A stretch of 64,000 nt of DNA from an uncultured Eubacteriales bacterium (GCA_934489735.1 CAKSSR010000009.1:8221-72220); one strand, 5' to 3'. Shown: positions 44,969 to 54,232, numbered from the stretch's first letter. A program made the numbers and translations. Notes: generated by a model not told the origin, from the sequence alone.

Positions 44969-47900
44969 TTATTTCTTCATTTTTTTATTATATATCATTA
45001 TTCCTGATACCGATAGTACGATTATTCCAAATAATATTAAAGCTGATTTAAACAAATTGTCACCAGTACGTGAGTTTGCGCTATTGCTTACTTTATTACT
45101 TGGGCTACTTGGTGAATCAGAGCTGTCGCTTGAATATGTATCGTCAGTGCTGCTGCTATATGAGTTAATATTATTTGTTGAATCGTTTGTAGTAGATCCG
45201 TCAGACGAGCCATTATTTGTATCTGATGGGGTTACCGTTGAATTGTTGTTACCATCATTATCTGTGCCAGAATTCGTACTGGATGTCACTGTAAAGTTAG
45301 TACTTGCTGTCCCGGCACTAGATGCTATATCAATACTATGACTTCCTTCTGACAAAGCTTGAAGATATGATGACTTTAGCTCAATTCCGTTATCGGATAC
45401 ATTATAATTTTCACTGTCTATAATCTCGCCGTCTACAGACACATTCAATGTTGAATCATCATTATAACTAGTATTCGACTTGAACTCAAGGGACTCATTA
45501 CTATTCTTTATCCAAGTGCTGTTGGCTCCTTCAATTATTCTACTTCCTCCTTTTATTATGACGTCGCTCGGGTTAATTTCGGTCTTGCCTGCTTCATCTG
45601 AGAAACATTTTCCGCACCCTGTGCATACATAATGCTCTATGTTTCCGTCTTTTTCAACAGTTGGTTCAGTTGCTTCAACCTTTTTTATTTCAACGTGGTT
45701 ATCTGGATCAACTGTTCCAAACTCTTTTCCACAGACATTACAAACTTTCCCTTTTACGCAGGTAGGTAACGCTCCTGAGTCGGTATGGTCTACAAAAGAT
45801 ATCGAAAATTCCATCGGCGCATAGTTTCCATCGTCATCTTTATCCTTGAATGTTAATATTACTTTGTATTCACCCGTTTCTATATTACATAGTTCATTAA
45901 TTGAATCTGAATTAATTATATAAGAAGTCTGACCAAGTGGTTTAGTTTGTTTATTATTATTATGGATTAATGTTATTGATTCGATAACCGAGTCCGATTC
46001 AATAGTTAAGTTATCACAGTACTTTCCACCATCTGCTATTCCAGTTACTTTTGCTTGCTTTTTCTTTTCCCACTTGGCATATAATATTTTGTCAGCTTTA
46101 TTTCCAAAAGTATTGCTGGTTATTGTTGTGATTGCTGGTTCAGTAAAGTTCGCATCTGTGTACCAACCTTTAAATATATATCCATCTCTACTGATTTCGT
46201 TTGGACCTGGTAATGTAATGTTATCCCCATCTATGTATAAGAAAGGAATTGTTGATGAATCTGTATCATCTGCTTCTACTCCTTCTACCGTTGTACCTTC
46301 GCCGGATAAAAGATTTATTTGCTCTACTGCTCCCGTTGCAAAACTTGACTCAGTTTCTTCTACATCGCCTGTACTGTTACGTCCATTTTTCCACTGTCCG
46401 CTATATTTCATTATCCCTTGAGAATATAACGAGATATATTTCTTCCTTTTTATAAAGCATATTCTAAATATAGGTATATCGTCCGCTGTTAGTCCGTCTT
46501 TTTCTATATATAGTTTGCTATCAATTACTTGAGGTTCGTTGACATTTTCATTAATAATTTCCAAAACGTTCTTGGGATCCTTATAACCATAGCTTTCATT
46601 TTTATATGTATCTACATTTTTTGTTCCAGTTTCTTCACTTTCTTGTCCCATGTATGGGAAGTATTCTTCGGAACTATCAATGGTTTTTAAATAATTATCA
46701 ACAATTACTCCCGCTTTGTCAGTTTTAGTACTTGCGTAGGTCTTCGATAGCTTAGCTTCATACTTTGGTTTGTTGATCTTTAATCCACGACTCGTTGATT
46801 GGGTTTCCCCATTGGCTCCTATTACTAGTTCTAATTTATCATCGGTTGAGCCTATGTACGTTTTTGTAAAGTAAGGATTGTATTTTGGTTTGTAAGTTTT
46901 TTTCGTATCGTTAGCATTCTTTTTTATTTCCTCTAAATCTCCTACAAAGTCCTTTATCTCTTCTATCCTGTCGAATTTATATAGTTCTACTTTGTAAGGA
47001 AGACCTGTCTTCGCTTGCCATTGAGCTGTATATGTTTCTTTTAGGATAGTTTCTTCTTTTTTATTTGCTTTACGTATCATATTTAAAATTACCTGAATTG
47101 AACTTGATTTTATTATTTTGTTCGTTCCATCTTCGTGCTGGTATCCGGTAAATAAATATCCCTTTCTTTCTACCTTTATACTTGGAATTTTTGATATTAA
47201 TTCAGAAATTGTAGATGTTTTTACTGTAGCAGTAGTACTGTGGTCGCTACCATTGTCAATGTATGTGACTGTCATAACATATTCATATTCATCAGGTTTA
47301 TTTTCTATTGCCGCCTTTTTAATGGTTATTGTAACGTCTTTATTGGTTGTTATTTCTCCACTTTTATTTGGATCTGGATCTTCAAATTTAAAGGTTCCGT
47401 TATTCGATTCAAATGTAGCTTCTATTTGTTTTGTGACATCCTCTATATCCTTATTATCACCTATATACTCATTTCCCGAATTAAATCCATTTAGTTTAGG
47501 TAGCTCTCCCTCTGCTCCTTTCCATATCTCTGAATCTTCACCATTTCCATCATTTAAAGCACTAGACTTACCTGTTGCTTCTTCATTAGCAAAACAGTTG
47601 CTTATCTTTACTTCGTCTGAGGTACGGGTAGGGTAGCTTTCGCTTTGATAGCCACATATTGCCCCTTCGTTTACATTTTCTTCAACTTGCTTAGTCACTG
47701 GGCAGGTGTTATAAGAGTTTTTAATGAGACTATATTCAGTATTGTAACCGCATATACCTCCTATGTCATCTTCTCCTAAAACTTCTCCTTGTTTACCGTT
47801 GTAATCACTATTATAACAGTTGTTAATTCCAGTATCACCTCTGCTAAATCCACATATTCCTCCAATATTTTGTATGCCTGCTACAGTTGAGCCTTCATTG

Positions 47901-48604
47901 AAACATTCCTCTATAGTACCTCCGTTACATCCGCATATGCCTCCTACAAAGTTCTTTCCTAAAATGTTGCAATATGGTTTGAAAACTTTATCTGGTTTAG
48001 AAACACTTTTTTCTATTTCTTCCATACTCTTTCCTTGATTTTTTAAATATTTAACCTCAGCATTATATGCCTCCATCCTTTTTAAGTATTTACTATACTC
48101 TTCACATGCTTTTATATATTTGTCGTAATCTGTATATATCTTAACAGTATACGTACCGTTTACATTTTCCCCTTCATATGTTCTATCTTCAACAGGTCCT
48201 GGATCAGATAATGTCTCTGTTATCAGTCCAAGCTTCTTTATGCTTCCGTTGCTTAAACCAAATATGCCTGCATATTCCTCTGAATTAATGCTGACATTCT
48301 TTATTATATGATAATCACCGTCAAATGTCCCCGTGTAAGGATGCTTTTTGTTCCCTATCGGTACAAAGCTCTCATGCTCAAAGTCTAAGTTGCTGAGTAA
48401 CTTGGCACTACCATTGTTCTTTAAACCGCTATTACCATTGTTTACACTTTCGCTAAGCCAGTTAAGCTCTTCTATGCTCGATATAAGATAAAACTCACCA
48501 TTGCTTGGCGGCTCTATTGAGTTAGCTTGCACTATGCCAAATATAAATGACATCATTATTATTGAATTTATAATTGTACTTAAAATCGATTTGTTCGATT
48601 TCAT
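44969..48604 (-). CDS. Large anchored surface protein with InlB-type repeats
   Basis: 1211 residues. The start at 48604 (MKSNKSILSTI) is placed by AAAGGAGATG; the ATG three codons earlier is part of that site. Order: signal peptide; GLUG-like repeats (YTGTFDGDYHIIKNVSI, YAGIFGLSNGSIKKLGL, VGGICGCNGGTIEECFN, IGGICGFSRG, ICGYQSE); InlB B-type repeats (GYLFTGYQHEDG with YTAQWQAKTG; GYIFKGWYTDANFTEPAI with LYAKWEKK); a four-cysteine HxxxxxxVEATEPTVEKDG and VCTGCGKCFSDEAG module; an X2-like domain (LNVSVDGEIIDSENYNVS, SEGSHSIDIASSAG); a long Ser/Asn/Thr linker; then SRTGDN, a hydrophobic segment and NKKMKK. It is anchored in or on the envelope and likely adhesive; the C-terminal layout matches the 321-residue protein at 6492-7457. 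Confidence 0.85.
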   Translation of the reverse strand: MKSNKSILSTIINSIIMMSFIFGIVQANSIEPPSNGEFYLISSIEELNWLSESVNNGNSGLKNNGSAKLLSNLDFEHESFVPIGNKKHPYTGTFDGDYHIIKNVSINSEEYAGIFGLSNGSIKKLGLITETLSDPGPVEDRTYEGENVNGTYTVKIYTDYDKYIKACEEYSKYLKRMEAYNAEVKYLKNQGKSMEEIEKSVSKPDKVFKPYCNILGKNFVGGICGCNGGTIEECFNEGSTVAGIQNIGGICGFSRGDTGINNCYNSDYNGKQGEVLGEDDIGGICGYNTEYSLIKNSYNTCPVTKQVEENVNEGAICGYQSESYPTRTSDEVKISNCFANEEATGKSSALNDGNGEDSEIWKGAEGELPKLNGFNSGNEYIGDNKDIEDVTKQIEATFESNNGTFKFEDPDPNKSGEITTNKDVTITIKKAAIENKPDEYEYVMTVTYIDNGSDHSTTATVKTSTISELISKIPSIKVERKGYLFTGYQHEDGTNKIIKSSSIQVILNMIRKANKKEETILKETYTAQWQAKTGLPYKVELYKFDRIEEIKDFVGDLEEIKKNANDTKKTYKPKYNPYFTKTYIGSTDDKLELVIGANGETQSTSRGLKINKPKYEAKLSKTYASTKTDKAGVIVDNYLKTIDSSEEYFPYMGQESEETGTKNVDTYKNESYGYKDPKNVLEIINENVNEPQVIDSKLYIEKDGLTADDIPIFRICFIKRKKYISLYSQGIMKYSGQWKNGRNSTGDVEETESSFATGAVEQINLLSGEGTTVEGVEADDTDSSTIPFLYIDGDNITLPGPNEISRDGYIFKGWYTDANFTEPAITTITSNTFGNKADKILYAKWEKKKQAKVTGIADGGKYCDNLTIESDSVIESITLIHNNNKQTKPLGQTSYIINSDSINELCNIETGEYKVILTFKDKDDDGNYAPMEFSISFVDHTDSGALPTCVKGKVCNVCGKEFGTVDPDNHVEIKKVEATEPTVEKDGNIEHYVCTGCGKCFSDEAGKTEINPSDVIIKGGSRIIEGANSTWIKNSNESLEFKSNTSYNDDSTLNVSVDGEIIDSENYNVSDNGIELKSSYLQALSEGSHSIDIASSAGTASTNFTVTSSTNSGTDNDGNNNSTVTPSDTNNGSSDGSTTNDSTNNINSYSSSTDDTYSSDSSDSPSSPSNKVSNSANSRTGDNLFKSALILFGIIVLSVSGIMIYNKKMKK

Positions 48605-48935
48605 TTTTACCATCTCCTTTTATTTTAATTAGTACTTTTTAAATATCAATCCTATTAATTTTTTACACCTCCTCATACTTTTGGTCACCAATATTAAATT
48701 AATATGTAATTATTATACATACTAAATTCTTAATTGTAAATAGTTTTTTTATTTTTTGTTTACATAACTAATTCTGTGCATAAAAATTATGTCGATTTCA
48801 TAACATGAATGTCGCTAATTTATAAATAATGCTTCATCGCTTTAACATATCCTTTCAATAACTTAATAATTCGTAAAAAATTCCCTATTTTATTACTAAT
48901 TAATATAAAATTTTTATATTTTTTCTTCACATCAC
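48605..48935. other. AT-rich divergent intergenic region
   Basis: Between the minus-strand surface gene and the plus-strand three-gene operon. Very AT-rich, with poly-A/T tracts. I see no open frame with a ribosome binding site and no clear hairpin; the promoter of the surface gene should lie near 48640-48720 but I cannot place it. Confidence 0.4.
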
Positions 48936-48964
48936 TTGACTAATCTGTAATTATATTGTATAAT
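48936..48964 (+). promoter_or_regulatory. Strong sigma-A promoter of the three-gene operon
   Basis: TTGACT at 48936-48941, an exact 17-base spacer and TATAAT at 48959-48964, about 70 bases before the first small gene. Confidence 0.78.
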
Positions 48965-49034
48965 ATTATTGTTGTTAGTTGAATTTTGTTCAGCATATGC
49001 AATAATATTACTTGATAAAAGGAGATGATTTTAA

Positions 49035-49193
49035 ATGTTGGCCTCTATTTTCGGTTTGGGATTCTGCTCCCTTTTGGCCGCTGGTGCCTCATATCTTAAT
49101 TTCACTGGCGCTAAAAAGTCTTTGGGTGACTGGCAGAAGGATTATTATAGAGATTTAAATAAAAATGTCACCCCAGACATAGAAAAATATTAA
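49035..49193 (+). CDS. 52-residue small membrane-associated protein
   Basis: Start ATG 49035 after an excellent AAAGGAGATGAT site. The first 25 residues (MLASIFGLGFCSLLAAGASY) are hydrophobic with no basic N-terminus, then a polar tail (GAKKSLGDWQKDYYRDLNKN, VTPDIEKY). It may be a small membrane-inserted peptide with the tail in the cytosol or outside; the single Cys at residue 11 is inside the hydrophobic part. A strong promoter and ribosome binding site argue for real expression. First gene of an operon with the two coiled-coil proteins that follow (65-bp gap). No family recognised. Confidence 0.65.
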   Translation: MLASIFGLGFCSLLAAGASYLNFTGAKKSLGDWQKDYYRDLNKNVTPDIEKY

Positions 49194-49257
49194 AAATATG
49201 TGAGATTTTTTGACGCATACTTGTAAAATATAAACAAAATTTAAGGAGATGATGATT

Positions 49258-50397
49258 ATGCCAGAAGAAACAGCTTCGGATGTGGCTTGTAAAGTTATAG
49301 GAACAACAGTTGTATATATAGGGATGGGTACATTAGAAGTAGTTGGAGTAACAGGAGATTTGCTAGACAAAGGAGCAAAGGCTGTAGCTAGTACGTATAG
49401 CGTTGGGAAGGGGGTTGTTAATGGTCTTGTTAGTGGTACGGTTAATTTGACTAAGTGGCTCTTTGGGGGAAAATCAGGAAGCGAACAATCACAAGACAAA
49501 TTTATAGAAGAGGCAAAACAGTTTGAAAAAATCGTACCTGAAAAGATGGCAGAGGCGATAGCGTTAGATACTACATTAAAGAGTGCAGTGCAATCAAGTA
49601 ATCCAGATGCCGGTAAAGGTGAAGGAATTGTTGAAAGCTTGACTGAACTTGGAAAAGTAAGTACGGAGCTAAAAGGAAATACGAAAAAACTAGAAGCTGA
49701 TACTGAAACTATAAGTCAAGATAATTCAAGGCTAGAAAACGGAATGAAGGCTATAGGTAGCGTGGTAGCAAATACGAGTGAGAGTACTAAGGTAATAAGT
49801 CCCGAGACTCATGAAAAGATGAGTCAAAGAATAGAAGAAAAACAAGATAAAATGGAAAAAATAGAAAAGAAAAAAGCTGAATTATTAGCTAAAAATGAAG
49901 GTATAGTTGAAGAAACAAAGGAACTTGCAGAAAAGCAAACAGAAATATTCGAACAAGTTCAAGGGGATGTACAGGCGGCAGAGGAAGAATTAAAAGGAAT
50001 GAACAAAAGTTTAAGTGCAGTTAAAGAGCAAGTGAGCAATTTTGTTTCAAATACTACTGGACAGTCTTTAAGTGATATTCAACCAGTAGATCCTGAAGAA
50101 GTATCGCAAAAAATTGAAGAAAAATATGTTGAATCAACAGATAAAATGGAGGAAATTTTAAGTAAGATTGAGACTAAGACAGCTTCACTGAAGGAGGCTT
50201 ATGAACAAGCTAATAAAGTTTTGATAGAAAGAAAAACAGATGATAATGCTAAAATGCCGAATCACTTTGATAATTACAGTGACGTGGAACAACGCAGTTT
50301 ATATTTTGATGGGATAATTGAAAGTTGTGACAAAGCAAAAAACCTTGTTGAAGAATGTAGAAATTTAATGAGCACATGTAAAAGTTTATGTTCGTAA
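49258..50397 (+). CDS. Coiled-coil protein with hydrophobic N-terminal segment, unknown
   Basis: 379 residues from the ATG at 49258 (AAGGAG about nine bases away; two earlier ATGs lie in the site). Residues 1-70 are Gly/Val/Ala-rich and amphipathic to hydrophobic (CKVIGTTVVYIGMGTLEVVG, TGDLLDKGAKAVASTYSVGK, SGTVNLTKWLFGG) without a classical signal peptide. Residues about 80-330 are long heptad-type coiled coil rich in Glu/Lys (MSQRIEEKQDKMEKIEKKKA, ETKELAEKQTEIFEQVQGDV). The C-terminus is compact with three cysteines (ESCDKAKNLVEECRNLMSTC and KSLCS). The shape, a membrane-active head and a coiled-coil stalk, recalls membrane-remodelling or effector proteins, but this is only resemblance. Not recognised. 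Confidence 0.7.
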   Translation: MPEETASDVACKVIGTTVVYIGMGTLEVVGVTGDLLDKGAKAVASTYSVGKGVVNGLVSGTVNLTKWLFGGKSGSEQSQDKFIEEAKQFEKIVPEKMAEAIALDTTLKSAVQSSNPDAGKGEGIVESLTELGKVSTELKGNTKKLEADTETISQDNSRLENGMKAIGSVVANTSESTKVISPETHEKMSQRIEEKQDKMEKIEKKKAELLAKNEGIVEETKELAEKQTEIFEQVQGDVQAAEEELKGMNKSLSAVKEQVSNFVSNTTGQSLSDIQPVDPEEVSQKIEEKYVESTDKMEEILSKIETKTASLKEAYEQANKVLIERKTDDNAKMPNHFDNYSDVEQRSLYFDGIIESCDKAKNLVEECRNLMSTCKSLCS

Positions 50398-50430
50398 CCT
50401 AAAATTTAAAAATTAGAAGAGGTGATATAT

Positions 50431-50910
50431 ATGATGGATAATAGTATTGAAGATTTTTTGGATGGAAATATCTCATCAGGCTCAGTTTTTTATGATGACG
50501 TAGCTTTGAAAGCTATTGTTAATGGACTTGAAGGGATAAAAATTTGTCTAAATGTTATTGTTGATCAAAAGGAAAACATAGAAAGATTAAATAAACTACA
50601 GGATTCTTTTAATAGTTTTGCAACAGTGAATCAAAATAAAGAGAAATTAGAAAAAGGCATAGAAAAATTTAAAGAAATGAAAAAACAAGAAGTTGATACT
50701 AAGAAAGACATTAGATCTTTAATAAAGAAATATGAGGAGATGGCTGAAGCGGGTCCAAGCAAGAAAGAAATACAAAGCATATCAAAAGAGGCAATAGCTG
50801 GTCTTGATGCGCATGTAGGTACACCTGAAAAAAGAAGTGAAAAAGAAAAAGTCGATAGAAGGAAGAGTACTAGAAGCAGCCATGAAAAGAAGGGAAGAGC
50901 TATGTCGTAA
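50431..50910 (+). CDS. Small coiled-coil protein, third gene of the unknown operon
   Basis: 159 residues; start ATG 50431 (or the next ATG at 50434) after GAGGTGAT. A short acidic N-terminus (MDNSIEDFLDGNISSGSVFY), a helical middle with heptads (VDQKENIERLNKLQDSFNSF, NKEKLEKGIEKFKEMKKQEV) and a basic tail (KVDRRKSTRSSHEKKGRAMS). Cytosolic, no signal peptide. It follows the 379-residue protein by 33 bp, and the two coiled coils may pair. The basic tail is encoded by an A-rich stretch and competes with a plausible +1-frame continuation (see 50837-50998), so the true C-terminus is uncertain. Function unknown. Confidence 0.65.
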   Translation: MMDNSIEDFLDGNISSGSVFYDDVALKAIVNGLEGIKICLNVIVDQKENIERLNKLQDSFNSFATVNQNKEKLEKGIEKFKEMKKQEVDTKKDIRSLIKKYEEMAEAGPSKKEIQSISKEAIAGLDAHVGTPEKRSEKEKVDRRKSTRSSHEKKGRAMS

Positions 50911-50998
50911 AGCGCCATCCTCATCCATGATTCATAGTGATATAAAGGAAAAAATGAAAGCCTTTGAAAAGGGAGAAAACGGTCACAAGAAGAGCTAA
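50837..50998 (+). other. Possible frameshifted C-terminal extension of the third operon gene
   Basis: In the +1 frame relative to the 159-residue gene, an open stretch reads EVKKKKSIEGRVLEAAMKRR, then EELCRKAPSSSMIHSDIKEK and MKAFEKGENGHKKS before a stop at 50996-50998. It has no ribosome binding site of its own and a coding-like composition. An indel in the A-rich region around 50826-50850 would fuse it to the gene. It may be decay, programmed frameshifting or chance. Confidence 0.35.
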
Positions 50999-51132
50999 TG
51001 TTTTAGATGAATAGGAGAAAAGAGCAGAATAGAATAGAGCGAAGAGGAAAACTTAAAGGAAAGGAACAAAAAAGCAGGCGATTGTAAGCGAATGGATAGC
51101 GAATATTAATGGCATGTATACATAATAACAAA

Positions 51133-51172
51133 GAGCAGGTAATAGAGGTTTATTATCTGCTCAATTTTTTTT
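51133..51172 (+). terminator. Intrinsic terminator of the three-gene operon
   Basis: GAGCAGGTAATA (51133-51144) pairs with TATTATCTGCTC (51151-51162) with one mismatch, followed by AATTTTTTTTA. It overlaps the stop codon of the convergent recombinase gene. The 51000-51132 stretch before it holds only a short basic open frame with no ribosome binding site. Confidence 0.8.
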
Positions 51173-52165
51173 ATCTTGTGAAGGGGTGAGTATAACATCT
51201 GACAAAGGATTTGAGTTTATAGCTCTTTCCATTTGTTTATTTGAAAGGTGCGTATAGATTTCTGTTGTTCCAAGGTTTTGGTGTCCTAGGATATCCTTAA
51301 GGACTCTAATATCCACTTGTCCATGTTGGTACATTAAGGTGGCGGCAGTATGACGAAGCTTATGTACAGAGTAACCTTTTCCACCCAAGCCTATTTTACT
51401 TAGGTATTCCTTAACCATATATTGAACAGTTTTAATACTTATTCTTTTTTTTAGTCTACTCAAGAAAAGGGCCTTTTTATCCTTTACGCCGTCGACTTGT
51501 CTTACTGCTTTATATCTCTTTATAGCATCAATACATGCATGGTTCAAGTAAACTATTCTTTCCTTATTTCCCTTGCCCACAATCTTCATAGTGCCGTCGT
51601 CGTAGATGTCGTCATAGTTTATATTGACTAATTCAGACAGTCTCATGCCACAATTTAAAAACAAAGTAAGTATGCAATAGTCTCTGTCTTTAAATTCTGA
51701 GTTCGATTCGACAACGCTTCTCAACAGTTCCATACTCTGTTCAAGTGTCAGATATTTAGGAAGTCCTTTTTTTCTTTTAGGGGTGTCTAATTGTTTCACT
51801 GGATTTGTATCAATTAGTTCCACTTTATTTACCAAATAATCAAAAAACGCACGTAGACTTGATGATTTTCTAGCTCTTGTTGCAGCGCTGTTATTTCTTT
51901 CTTCTATCAAGTAGTTCATATATTCAAATACGTCAGTAATTGTTATCTTTTTTACAAAGTCTAGATTAATATCGTCTATTTCCACTTTATCATATGCTAT
52001 ATCGGCGGGTGAAAGTCCCTTTGCTTTTTTCATATATCTGAAGAAAGTTCTTAAGTCGATGTAGTATTCATCAACAGTTTTTGGGGACTTTCCTTTTATA
52101 GTTTGCATATATCCTAAAAAATCTTTAATAATCTTGGGGGCGTGTAACATATATTGACTTTTCAA
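51161..52165 (-). CDS. Tyrosine recombinase, XerC/XerD type
   Basis: 334 residues. The start is a TTG at 52165 (complement), nine bases after AAGGAA and overlapping the ftsQ stop as TTGA, which implies translational coupling. An N-terminal SAM-like DNA-binding domain (PKIIKDFLGYMQTIKGKSPK, then TRARKSSSLRAFFDYLVNK) is followed by the catalytic domain: Arg in LNCGMRLSELVNI, Lys in GKGNKERIVYL, HKLRHTAATLM (His-x-x-Arg), LGHQNLGTTEIYTHL (His and the Tyr nucleophile). All catalytic residues present. Chromosome dimer resolution is the usual role of such proteins when they sit with division genes, as here with ftsQ and murA; an integrase role is less likely because no phage or att site is seen. 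Confidence 0.88.
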   Translation of the reverse strand: MKSQYMLHAPKIIKDFLGYMQTIKGKSPKTVDEYYIDLRTFFRYMKKAKGLSPADIAYDKVEIDDINLDFVKKITITDVFEYMNYLIEERNNSAATRARKSSSLRAFFDYLVNKVELIDTNPVKQLDTPKRKKGLPKYLTLEQSMELLRSVVESNSEFKDRDYCILTLFLNCGMRLSELVNINYDDIYDDGTMKIVGKGNKERIVYLNHACIDAIKRYKAVRQVDGVKDKKALFLSRLKKRISIKTVQYMVKEYLSKIGLGGKGYSVHKLRHTAATLMYQHGQVDIRVLKDILGHQNLGTTEIYTHLSNKQMERAINSNPLSDVILTPSQDKKN

Positions 52166-52971
52166 ATTAATTCGTTCCTTTCTTTCATTTGTTCATTAAC
52201 ATTTTCTTCACTTGGGATAAAATATGAATGTTTATCGTCGGATGATGAAGACACGTCTAAAGTTCCACTATCATTTACATCTATTTTCTCTTCTAATATA
52301 TTCTTGGCCGTTGATAATTTGTAATCAATGTCATCAATTGTTCCAACATTTACTTTTATTCTCCTATCATATTCAAATGATATGTCAGTTATTAAAGAGA
52401 TGTCATATCCAGTTACGTTCTTTATGTCATGATTTCTTAATGAATTTAAAAGGGTTAGGAAGTTGCTTCTTTTTAACTTGTTCATATTATCCGTCTCTGG
52501 GCTTATTCCATCCTTATATAATCCTAGTATTACGGGAAGTTTTTCATCGTTATTGTCTATTTCGCATACTTCGTTGCCACTCTGACTTATGACAATAAAA
52601 TGATTTTCATGTTCTATGACTCCTATTTTGTCTGCATTTATCACATTTACTGACAAAGTATAAGGAAATTTCTTCATTATCAATACGTTGTCTACAAATG
52701 GAATGCTTTTTAATATGTTCTCCTTATGCTCCCTGATGTCATATAATAACAAATTCTTTCCTATGTCTGTATTGAGTATCTCTTGCACTTGATTGACCCT
52801 TTCGTCCGATATTCCAACTATATTGACTTTTTTTATCTTAAATAATATCGTGCAACTTAATATCAAAAATGTTATCATCATGGTCAATAAAATTAAAGAC
52901 ATGCTGATAATTTTTCTTATTTCTTGCTTTACAATGACTTTTTTATATATTTTGTAACGTAGTTTTTTCAT
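52162..52971 (-). CDS. ftsQ: Cell division protein FtsQ/DivIB
   Basis: 269 residues, type II membrane topology: a basic N-terminus (MKKLRYKIYKKVIVKQE), one transmembrane helix (MSLILLTMMITFLILSCTIL), then the POTRA domain beginning FKIKKVNIVGISDERVNQV and ending with the FPYTLSVNV segment, followed by a beta domain with QSGNEVCEI (the usual D/N-x-x-G-x-v). DivIB connects FtsL/FtsB with septal wall synthesis at the divisome. Start ATG 52971 after AGAGGGAATAAT, one base after the murA stop. The last codon overlaps the recombinase start. The C-terminal tail is Ser/Asp-rich and variable. Confidence 0.85.
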   Translation of the reverse strand: MKKLRYKIYKKVIVKQEIRKIISMSLILLTMMITFLILSCTILFKIKKVNIVGISDERVNQVQEILNTDIGKNLLLYDIREHKENILKSIPFVDNVLIMKKFPYTLSVNVINADKIGVIEHENHFIVISQSGNEVCEIDNNDEKLPVILGLYKDGISPETDNMNKLKRSNFLTLLNSLRNHDIKNVTGYDISLITDISFEYDRRIKVNVGTIDDIDYKLSTAKNILEEKIDVNDSGTLDVSSSSDDKHSYFIPSEENVNEQMKERNELI

Positions 52972-52972
52972 A

Positions 52973-54232
52973 TTATTCCCTCTTTATTGATGCTCCTATG
53001 TTCTTTAATGATTTGTCTAAATTTTCATAACCTCTGTCTAGATACTTTATCCCGTCTATTCTAGTTGTCCCTTCTGCCGCAAGACCTGCTATCACTAATG
53101 CTGCAGCACCTCTTAATTCATATGCAGATACGTTGTTCCCATACAATTGTTTAACACCCCTGACTATTGCCACACGTCCTTCAATATTTATATCGGCTCC
53201 CAATCTTATCAATTCATCTACATGTCTGTATCTACTTTCAAATATATTCTCTACAAATACGTCAGTCCCCGGATTCAATGACGTCACTGACATTATTATT
53301 GCTTGTGCATCGGTAGGGAATCCTGGATATGGCATTGTTTTTATAATCGAGTTGGTTGCCTTAAGCTTAGCTGGGGCATTTATTTTTAACCTGTTCTTGT
53401 TATATGACTTCAATTTGCATCCTATGTCCTCAAAAAATGATAGCACAGGGTTCATATGTTCTAATAAAATGTCATTCAATGTCAATGTTCCGTTAGTTAC
53501 GCAGGCACATGCCATTAAAGTTGTTGCTTCTATACGATCTGGTATCACATTGTGCTCTGTCCCTAACAGTTTCTTCACACCTTCTATCTCTATCGTGCCT
53601 GTTCCTGCTCCACTTATTTTAGCTCCGCATTTGTTTAGAAAGTTTGATAGGTCACATATTTCTGGTTCTCTTGCAGCATTTATTATCGTCGTGTTACCGT
53701 CTGCTAAAACTGATGCCAATATTATATTTTCTGTCGCTCCAACGCTTGGGAACGGAAGCATTATCTTAGCTCCTGTAAACCTGTCGTTATTTAAGCAACA
53801 ATCCAGTATACCACACTCCTCTTTCAATACCATTCCAATGTCTGTTAGTGCCTTTAGGTGGATATCAATTGGCCTTGGTCCTAGTTCGCATCCCCCTGGA
53901 AATGATAACTTTGCCTTACCAAATCTCGATAAGATAGCTCCTAGAAATATTATTGATGATCTCATACTTCTCATCATATCGTCTGGAATTTCATATTTAG
54001 ACAAATTTGGTTCTACTATAATAGTATCACTTTTATGCTCTACTTTGCAACCCAGATATTTTAATATATTTATTGCTACTTTTACATCAGACAAGTCAGG
54101 GCAATTGTGAATTATGCATTGACTATCGCAAAGAATTGTTGCAGCCAGGATAGGAAGGACACTATTTTTTGCTCCATGCACATTTAGTTCACCATTTAGT
54201 TTCTTTTTACCATTTATTATAAATTTTTGCAT
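52973..54232 (-). CDS. murA: UDP-N-acetylglucosamine 1-carboxyvinyltransferase
   Basis: First committed step of peptidoglycan synthesis: transfers enolpyruvate from PEP to UDP-GlcNAc, cytosolic, target of fosfomycin. 419 residues, normal length. NGKKKLNGELNVHGAKNSVL at the N-terminus, RSSIIFLGAILSRFGKAKLS, then GGCELGPRPIDIHL with the fosfomycin-sensitive Cys, and TEHNVIPDRIEATTLM, YPGFPTDAQAIIMS and ELRGAAALVIAGLAAEG near the end are all conserved. Together with ftsQ and the recombinase it forms a cell wall/division operon on the minus strand. Start ATG 54232 after AAGGTG. Confidence 0.95.
   Translation of the reverse strand: MQKFIINGKKKLNGELNVHGAKNSVLPILAATILCDSQCIIHNCPDLSDVKVAINILKYLGCKVEHKSDTIIVEPNLSKYEIPDDMMRSMRSSIIFLGAILSRFGKAKLSFPGGCELGPRPIDIHLKALTDIGMVLKEECGILDCCLNNDRFTGAKIMLPFPSVGATENIILASVLADGNTTIINAAREPEICDLSNFLNKCGAKISGAGTGTIEIEGVKKLLGTEHNVIPDRIEATTLMACACVTNGTLTLNDILLEHMNPVLSFFEDIGCKLKSYNKNRLKINAPAKLKATNSIIKTMPYPGFPTDAQAIIMSVTSLNPGTDVFVENIFESRYRHVDELIRLGADINIEGRVAIVRGVKQLYGNNVSAYELRGAAALVIAGLAAEGTTRIDGIKYLDRGYENLDKSLKNIGASIKRE

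Noticed and set aside
51006..51090. Short basic open frame (MNRRKEQNRIERRGK) after the three-gene operon
   Set aside because: No ribosome binding site, very Lys/Arg-rich, A-rich DNA; likely chance.
51161..52165. Phage or integrative element integrase
   Set aside because: The gene is translationally coupled to ftsQ in a division cluster and no other phage or conjugation gene or att repeat is visible.
53133..54110. 325-codon open frame opposite murA
   Set aside because: It is the antisense shadow of a fully conserved murA; no ribosome binding site and no recognisable protein.
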